Shown here one piece after another: positions 56,326 to 64,000 of a DNA stretch of 64,000 bases (position 1 is its first letter; each line of letters starts with the position of its first letter). The DNA is from Blastomyces gilchristii SLH14081. Its lineage: Eukaryota > Ascomycota > Eurotiomycetes > Onygenales > Ajellomycetaceae. The translations under genes and the position numbers were made by a program. The stretch is from assembly GCF_000003855.2 (NCBI RefSeq), contig NW_003101680.1, positions 5,187,510-5,251,509 of the forward strand, read 5' to 3'. Below the pieces are notes generated by a model. It was given only the letters and a program-made list of their open reading frames with translations. It had not been told where the DNA came from and did not search any database.

Positions 56326-59300
56326 TAAGAGACTTTATAAGATGAATAGAGAACATCTCAACTGTGATCATTAATATTAGAAAAAGAGAGAAGAAATCTG
56401 ATAAAGACTACTTACAGTACTTTATAGAATTATGATATGAATTGAGATCTGTAAAAACAGAGCTCTGAAACAAGATCTGAATAATGATATTTATAAAGAA
56501 GCTGAATAAAGATATGTAGAATAAGCTTATTGAGTAAGACTCTAAGTTCTTAACTCTGAAGAAACTGATAACTCTTATTCACTGCTTATAGATCACTGTA
56601 AGAGTTATAGATTTATAAAGAGCAGATTATTAATCAGCTCTGCAAGAGTTAGAACAATAGAGAACAGATTTATTAGAAAAAGATAATAAGATATAGAGAG
56701 ATTTGTATCTGACTGCTGAGTAGAAAGAAAGAGCATTATAAACTTCTATAAATAGAGTATATAATAGAGAGACTAAGAAAAAGAGTCTCTGCTTTATCTA
56801 TTCTAAATCAGAATATCTCTGCATAAACTGTTTAAATAAATTAGAATAGAAATTTAAGAAGTTATAAACAGAGTCAGTAACAGTCTTCTTAAGAGTCTTA
56901 AAGCTGACATCTGAATCTGTTACTCTCTCAATAAAAATACATGCTTATAAGAAGAGATTATACTGTAGTACTACTGCTCTACAACTATGAAAAGTATTAA
57001 TGAACTTAGAATCTCAGGTTACTATAGTGTTTCTAAAGCTCACAGAGTGAATAAGCTGAGTGATGAAAACTGAGAATCTACTCTTATAATAAGCAGAGTG
57101 TGAGAACTCAGATCTGAGAACTGAGAGACTTATAAGACTTATCTTTAAATTATAAGATCTTTCTGAAATCTGAAGAAGATTTATAGAAACTGTGATTATC
57201 ACAGATATCACAGATAATATATACTTAAGACTTATATCACTTTAAAAATATAATTTATATATAACTGTCTGTAAGTTAGGTTTATACTTCTGATCAGTAT
57301 TGATAGACTTACTTATAAAGATAGAATCAGTTAATGTTACAGAGTTAATTAGAGAAGACAAGCTTCTCTATATAATAACTTTACAAATGTCTGAGAACTT
57401 TACAGTCATGAAAACTGAGCTTCAGATATTAGAGAAATATTAAGATCTTACAGAGATAATCTGTTCAGCTAAAATAGCTGAGCTTTTATCTCACTATGAG
57501 AAGAATCTGGTAATAGATTTAATAAAAGAGCAGAAATTCTGCTGAGAATCAAGTTATAAGCTCTCTTATTATAAGACAGAGATCTTACAGACTTATATAA
57601 AGAAGAATCTGAAGAATAACTTTATTCAATCTTCACAGATCTCTGTAGAAGTCTCTGTGATATTTATAAAGAAGAAGAATAAAGATCTCAGATTGTGTAT
57701 AAACTATTATAATCTGAACTTTATAATAATGAAGAGTTACTATTCTCTGTCTCTGATTAAGAATGTGATCAATCATTTCATAGAAGCTGTTATATTCATA
57801 TAACTGAATATAATCAATGTATATACACAGCTGTGAATATAGTTTAAGAATAAATAAAAGACTGTCTTTAGAATCACACTGAGATTATTTGAATATCTAG
57901 TAATATCTTTTGATTTAGCTAATATTCTCACTCAATTTCAGTATTTTATTAACAAAACACTTCATGCATATATGAATGTCTTTATGATAATATATCTGAA
58001 TAATGTGATAATATACTCTATGAAGAAGAAGAAAGAATACACTGAGTATGTACAAAGTGTGTTAAAGATCTTAGATAAGACAGAACTGTATATTAAGCTC
58101 ATAAAGTACAACTTCAGTACTTATTGAATTAATTTTCTAGAATATATAATTACTGTAGATGATATTCAGATGAAATCTTCACAGATTGAGATTATTTAAT
58201 TATAATCAGAGTTAACTAGTATTTATAAGATTCAGATCTTTCTGAGCTTTGTAAATTTCTATAAATAGTTTATTTTTATATTCATAAGAATCTTCTTGAC
58301 TCTTGCAGACATACTGAAGAGTGAAAATAAGAAGAAGTTATCTTATAAATGAAGAATAAAAAGATTATTAAGAAGAAAGAATTATAAGAACTTTGTTATT
58401 TCAGAAGCTTACAGAGTCTTTATAAGATTGAAATAGATATTTATAGATACAGTGATACTATTTCACTTTAATTTCTTACTCTTAATCAGATTGAAGACAG
58501 ATATCTTCTTCTTTATAATTTCAGAAATAGTCTTATAACTACAGTTAAATAAGAACTGAGTTTCAGTGATCTTTTTTTTATAAAAGATGCAATCTATGAA
58601 AATCAACTATGACATTTATAATCAGAAGCTTCTTATAATAGTGAAATTCTTCTATCACTGATATCACTACTTTAAGAACCTTGTAACAGTGATTACTATT
58701 AAAACTGATTATAACAGCTTATAATAGTTTACTTCAATTAAGAAACTCTCACAGTAGCAGATCTGCTAAGCTCAGAGACTGAGTGAATTCTGATTTAAAA
58801 TAGAGTATATCAAGAGTACTAAGAACTCAGTGAATAAACTCTCTCACAGATCTGACTATGTCAAGAAGATCAGAATAACAGATACAGAGAAACTAGAGAA
58901 AACAGAAAAGCTTTATAAAATACTCAGACTGAGTGTTATAAAGAGATTAACTGAAGAGTCTCTCAATTCTCTATAAGAGAAGAGAGAAGAGAGAGAGAAG
59001 AAGTCTATATAACTACTTTCTATAACACTGAGACTTAACACTCTGAGAATCTTCATAAGAATTCTTGAAGAAGATATCTATAATCTGAAGAGTTTACAAA
59101 CTTTGAGAAGTATTATAGAAGACCTGATATAAAAGAAAACAGAGTATAAGTCTTTATAAGATTCTCTATTCAGATTGTCTGAACTATAACTGAAGAATAA
59201 ATATACTCAGTATATTCAGAAACTGCTCATAGCAGAGATCAATCCTGCAGAAATAAAGAGTTGAAGAGACTTAAATATTCTTTTATAAAGAGAGAGTCAG

Positions 59301-60779
59301 ATTTATATACCTGTAAATAAGTTTCTATGAGTAGAACTTATTAAAAGATATTATAACTCTTCTTTAGTAAGTCATTTTACAGATACTAGAACTCATGAGT
59401 TACTTATAAGAAAATACTTCTATCTGAAGATACAAGAACTTGTGAAGAAGATAGTGAATTCTTATACTATTTATCAGAGTGTTTGAGTAGTATAGTTTAG
59501 ATTATATAAAGAACTTACTTCTCTATTCATTTCATAGAAATCTTGAAAATAGCTAGAAATGAACATTCTTGTGAGTCTCTCTGAAAGTAAGAATATATAT
59601 AATGCCTGCTTTGACAGTGTGCTGATAATAGTAGATTACTTTAATAAGATAACACACTTTGTACTCATCTGTAAGAACTTAAAGTCAAAGAATTTAACTT
59701 ACATCTTCATCTGTAATATGATTCAATTGTATGAGTTATCTGTGAAAATTATCTCAGATAAAGAATCAATCTTCATATAAGAGTTCTGATCTGATCTGAT
59801 AACTATACTGAAGATTTAATGAGATCTAAGTACAGCTTTTTATCAACAGATAGATGATCAGATAGAATGTCTGATAAGTATATTAAAATAGTATCTACAG
59901 TACTTTATCAATTATAATCAGAATGACTGAGTGTATTAATTATCACTTACAGAGTTTATATACAATAACTTAAAATACATCAGTAAAGAGAAAACTCTCT
60001 TTAAGATACTCATTAAGACTCACTCACAGATAATCTTGATAGATCTGTGAGTGTATACTATAGAGTATGATGACATCTGTGAACAGACTGAGAAAATTCA
60101 GAAGATCTGGAAGAAAGTCTATAAATTCTTGAGAAAGACTCAAGAGTATCAGAAGAGATACTATAACTTCAAGTATATTATAAAGAGTTTTAAGAAAGAT
60201 AATAAAGTCTGATTAAGTCTAGAAAATATCATTATATAGAGATCTAGTAAGAAGTTAAATCTCTTACTGATAGAGTCTTATAAGATTATGAAGAAAGTTA
60301 ACTCACAGTTCTATAGATTAAAACTGTTATCTGAGTTATAGATATACAATATTTTTCATATCTCTTTACTCTGTGAATATAAGAAATTCTTAGAGAAGAA
60401 CTCTATGACTCATCACTCTGTTCATAAAGTATTAGAGAGTGAAAGAGAATATTAGATTAAAGAGATTATTAACTCAGAGAAGTAAGATTACAAGCTCTGA
60501 TTCAAGATTCAGTGATAAGAGTATTCTGATAAGATAAATAAGATCACTTGAGAATTATCTAAGCAGATAAGATATCTGTCAAAGCTGAGATATAACTTTT
60601 ATATTATGAATTCTGATAAGTCAGAATAGTACAGTCTTCACTAAGAATCTAGTTATAATAAAGATATTAACACTGTCATTTATAAACTCTAGTCTATAAG
60701 ATGATGAGTTTCTACTGAGATGAATAGTTCACAGTATATATAAAGAGAAGAAGAAATCATATTCTTATTAAAGTGAAAA

Positions 60780-62478
60780 AATAAGAAAAATAAAAATAGA
60801 ACTATGAACATAATTTAAAGATTAATAAAGAAAAAACAAAGAAAACTTACACTTATATTCTTAATACTTATAACACTCAATTCTTCTATGACTATCAATT
60901 TCTCTTTTCAAAGAAGCAGAGAGTATTATATCTGTAGTATAGATAATTATTGTATTTGATATAAAGACTGTTAAAAATGTACAGACTTCAGAGAAGCTGA
61001 ATATCAAAATATACACAGTTACAGCAGAGTCTTGAGAGTTAATTATCTATATATATAATCAGATACTTCTTATGAAGCTGTATTCACTTTCTCAGTTGTA
61101 CTGAAGTATTCAGCCTGAAAACAATTGAGATACAGAGAGAGAGTTCATCTATTCAGATTAACTCTTATCACAAATTCATAGTATTTATATCATCTTGATT
61201 ACTCAGATTTTGCAGGTACTCAGAAACTCATCTCTCATTGATAATGAGATTGTGAAAATGCATCACAGTGTGACAATCATTGATAGAGAACCTAGATATA
61301 TTTATATATACCTGATCAGAGATTGTGCTGATAGAGAGAAGATGATCATAGACTCACAGAGCTGCAGAGAGTACTGGCAGTATTAAAAGCTTCACAGAAA
61401 CTGTTAGCTAGAATCTATAATAAATTACTTATAAGAAGACCTATAGCAAAGAGTGAGACTGCACTGCTTGAAGTTAGAAGCTGATCTGAAAGAGGTACAG
61501 AATTAACTACTGATCTGAAGATTGAGTGCAGTGACAGAGCTGAGAGAGATAAAGATACTATTATAAGTAATAACATTCCTGCTTCATCAGTCAGTAAAAA
61601 GTAATCAGAGAAGTCACAGAGACATCTATGAGAAGCTTAACAGTGATCAGATATTATTCATAAAGATATTAAAATTGAAAATTTTTTTATTCTTGAGAAG
61701 TTGTTGAATTAATATATAGATATTGTCAGAAACACTCTCTCTCTGTTAGCTGAGTGAAAACACTGTGTGAATGAATAAAGATACTCACAGTTTATAAGAA
61801 TAAAAGATGTTACAGAAAAAGAGAAAAGAAGATGAGATTTCACAGACAGATCTGAAATATTTATACTACTCTAGAGAGATTTATTTATACTATGAGTAAT
61901 CTCATAAATGAGTCAGATCACTCTGATAAATAAAGAGTGATTATGAATTAGAGATCTGAATCTTTCTATATGACTATAAAGAGTGATTGCAGACTGTAAA
62001 CATCTTGATTCTACAATTCTACAGAGTTAATGAAAGAATGAAAAATTCCTCACAATTGTACAGTGTTAAAAAATAATGATTCATAAGAATGAGTGAAAGA
62101 TCAACTTGTAAATACTTCTCTTTGATGAGAATAATCTCACAGAGAGTGATTTATCTGTAGAATGAATCTATATAATAATCACACAAGAATCTCACAGAAA
62201 TAATTGTAAGTCAACTGAAACTCTTCTATATGAAAGATGTGAGATAAATCTGTATAATAGTCAGAGAAGAATCTGCAGGCTATAAAGAATCTCATGAAAT
62301 AAGAAACTGAGTGACAGACTCTTTTCTCTTTACAGTAACAAGAGATTTTCTTTTTTCTCACTGAGGTTTTTTATAGATATGAAGGGTTTTTAGCAAGTAT
62401 TACTACAGTGCTGAGCCTAGTTCTATGAAATTACTCAGTGAAAGGCTTCGCGGATGAAGTCTTAGAGAGAGAAGAGTA
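60780..62478 (+). other. 3' non-coding region of Gypsy C
   Basis: Between the end of the pol gene and the 3' LTR. One 63-codon frame (61195-61386) is open but matches nothing I know. The rest has frequent stops. Many fungal Gypsy elements lack such a long tail, so an undetected nested piece is possible. Confidence 0.35.
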
Positions 62479-62736
62479 TATAAGAAATCTTACTTCTTAT
62501 GAATTCTTTATCTCTATTTCTATATCTCATGTAATCAATAAAGTTAGCAGCTCTTGACTACACACAACTATATAGGCTGGAGTTCACAAATACTATTCAT
62601 AACTCAGCTTGAATGCTATTATACATTTGATCTCTACATTTTATCTTTCTACTGTGAATACTTCTAGTAGTTAATAGTACATATCAGGTCAAGCTGCAAA
62701 CACCTGAATAATTGTCTGTGAGCACTTATTCTTACA
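62479..62736 (+). repeat. 3' LTR of Gypsy C (more mutated)
   Basis: 258 bases starting TATAAGAAATCTTAC (TG now TA). Most differences from the 5' LTR are C-to-T or G-to-A, with a few in the other direction. Confidence 0.9.
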
Positions 62737-64000
62737 AATGAGTACTCTGTTGAATCAAATCTATCATTCAATCTTTGTATATAGAATTTGAAATAACCAT
62801 GTCCTAGTTTCAGCTGAATTATAAATGAGAATATTTTCTTTTTACATTTAATTGAACAAGATTTCCACTTTGGTTTTATCTAAAATCTTGAATAATGTAT
62901 GCTCTTCTTTTGTTTCTGCCTGCTTTCATTTCACTTATTTAAATAAGATTCTTTTATCTTTCTCTTTATGACAGATCAGAATACTATTTTTTGAATAGAT
63001 TTGCTTAAATCTGAACTTTTTTTTACAGCTGAAGCAGTCAATTCATTGTCATGAATATTCATATAAGCAGAAACTTAGTGCAGATGAATTATCAGTTTTA
63101 ATATTCTTCTCTTTTGAATTTTTAAAACAGAGTTTAAAATCTGTTCAAGATTCATTTGATTATTATGAATCTGACTATTTCTAAGTCTTTTTAAAGCAGC
63201 ATGACTATCAGAGAATATTCATATCACTTTCAAACTATTTTCTCTTTTATGAGATTTTATTTTAATGAGTTTGAAAGATTTCACTATTACAAATAGTTCA
63301 GTATCAAAGACTTTAGATTCACAGTCTAAATTTCACAAATCTGAGATAAAATTGATATTATGTTCAGTATAAGCAATGTCTGCATCTAATCTATTTAAAT
63401 TCTCATTTTTTGTGTCATCTGAGTAAACCAGAATAGAGTCTTTTATATTGATTATAGAGATCTTCTTTAAATGCTGTTCATATTCTCTCTCTTTAGATAG
63501 TTCACATATTTATAAGTCTATGAGAGATTTCAGCTTTTCTCCTCAGAGAGATGTCTTCTCATGATCATTTTTCTCAACATTTAATAAAGAAAATTGATTT
63601 TTAATAATCAAATATAGTCTATACAGTTGAGAGAGCATTTTCTTTAAAATATTATTCTCATTTCAATCAAGAAATCTATTTCAATTCAGTTCATTTGCTG
63701 AGTTAACTAATGAAAATGAAGAAGAGACTCTTTCTGTGAGTATATGATTTAAGCTCATCTTCATGACTCTCAGAGCATAGTTTATACAGGCTTTTTCAAA
63801 TTGAATAGCAGAAGATGAAATTGAAGCTTCAATTTTCATTGCTTTAATAGAAGATGATTTGAATGCTCTCAGAATTCTTATCAAAGCTCTGTTTTATAGA
63901 CTTTGAAAGAGTTCAGTGAAATTATCTTAATTATTTTATTAAACTTAAACTTCATAATCAGCTACTGAGATAATACAGGCTATGTATAACTGTCTCATAA

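Larger units (their letters stand above)
54241..62736 (+). mobile_element. Ty3/Gypsy retrotransposon C, inserted in a LINE
   Basis: LTRs of 258 bases each (54241-54498, 62479-62736) and a perfect target duplication aatga (54236-54240, 62737-62741). Plus-strand domains: gag start 54499-54802, interrupted by a LINE fragment and a GC-rich unit, gag continuation about 56330-57200, reverse transcriptase about 57560-58260 (DLRLCINYYNLN, YLNNVIIYS, FLSFVNFYK), RNase H about 58380-58740, integrase about 59200-60200 (DSVLIIVDYFNKITHF near 59610-59655, ISDKESIF near 59750), and a possible chromodomain near 60430-60560. The 3' region 60780-62478 has no recognised gene. It is a different family from A/B and D by LTR sequence. 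Dead. Confidence 0.85.
53622..64000 (-). mobile_element. Second long LINE copy (minus), split by Gypsy C, runs off the window
   Basis: The 3' tail (ATTATTATTATTCTTCAATT type) is at 53622-53650 and the 3' UTR and end of ORF2 at 53650-54240. After Gypsy C the same ORF2 continues without loss at 62742 to the window end, reaching the reverse transcriptase region (RALRRILRAFKSSSIKAMK near 63830-63890, shared with 38500-38560). It is 85-90 percent like the plus-strand copy by eye, with different C-to-T changes. Stops are again mostly at Trp sites. 5' end not seen. Confidence 0.85.

Overview
The window looks like a chromosome segment of a filamentous ascomycete (Pezizomycotina). The evidence is short spliced genes with GT...AG introns of 51-60 bases carrying CTAAT-like branch sites, fungal-type protein families, and a very sharp change at about 7,884 from a GC-balanced gene region to an AT-rich block of transposons that fills the rest of the window. 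The species cannot be named from the sequence.

Layout. 1-541 is the edge of an earlier transposon block: a short hAT-type element sitting in the 3' end of a LINE. 542-7,883 is the gene region. It holds a spliced phosphotransferase-like (APH-fold) gene with an N-terminal membrane anchor (968-2347, +), a small gene with a conserved His and a Cys-Gln-x-Trp motif (2556-2918, -), an unrecognised spliced gene with an in-frame stop (4586-5209, +), a BTB/POZ gene broken by one in-frame TGA (5815-6879, -), and a frameshifted second member of the His/Cys family (about 7263-7625, +). Gene decay grows toward the transposon block.

7,889-30,111 is one Ty3/Gypsy element (A, minus orientation) with a second copy of the same family (B, plus orientation) inserted in it. 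Each carries a full-length hAT element of about 5.8 kb, in opposite orientations, so the 22-kb block is roughly a mirror image. 30,112-33,127 mixes AT-rich remnants with an unmutated island: a tRNA-derived SINE, a 164-bp tandem repeat, and a 506-bp hAT MITE with a perfect 8-bp target duplication. 33,128-40,263 is a Tad1-like LINE with ORF1, endonuclease, reverse transcriptase and RNase H, interrupted by a second SINE and followed by a third. 40,390-53,502 is a Copia element (minus) split by Gypsy element D. 53,622-64,000 is another LINE copy (minus), split by Gypsy element C, which itself contains a LINE fragment and a GC-rich unit with a tRNA-like end.

Nested target-site duplications give a relative order of insertion: A before B before the hAT in B; Copia before D; LINE before C; LINE before the SINE in its ORF1. 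All large elements are inactivated by C-to-T/G-to-A changes. The pattern is unusual: CpC/GpG and CpG are almost gone while CpA and CpT stay common, Trp codons have become stops, and Gln codons mostly survive. Short elements (SINEs, the MITE at 32,255) largely escape. The most interesting points are this mutation signature, a SINE family that shares its 3' tail with the resident LINE, and an autonomous-hAT/MITE family sharing an internal 20-base motif.
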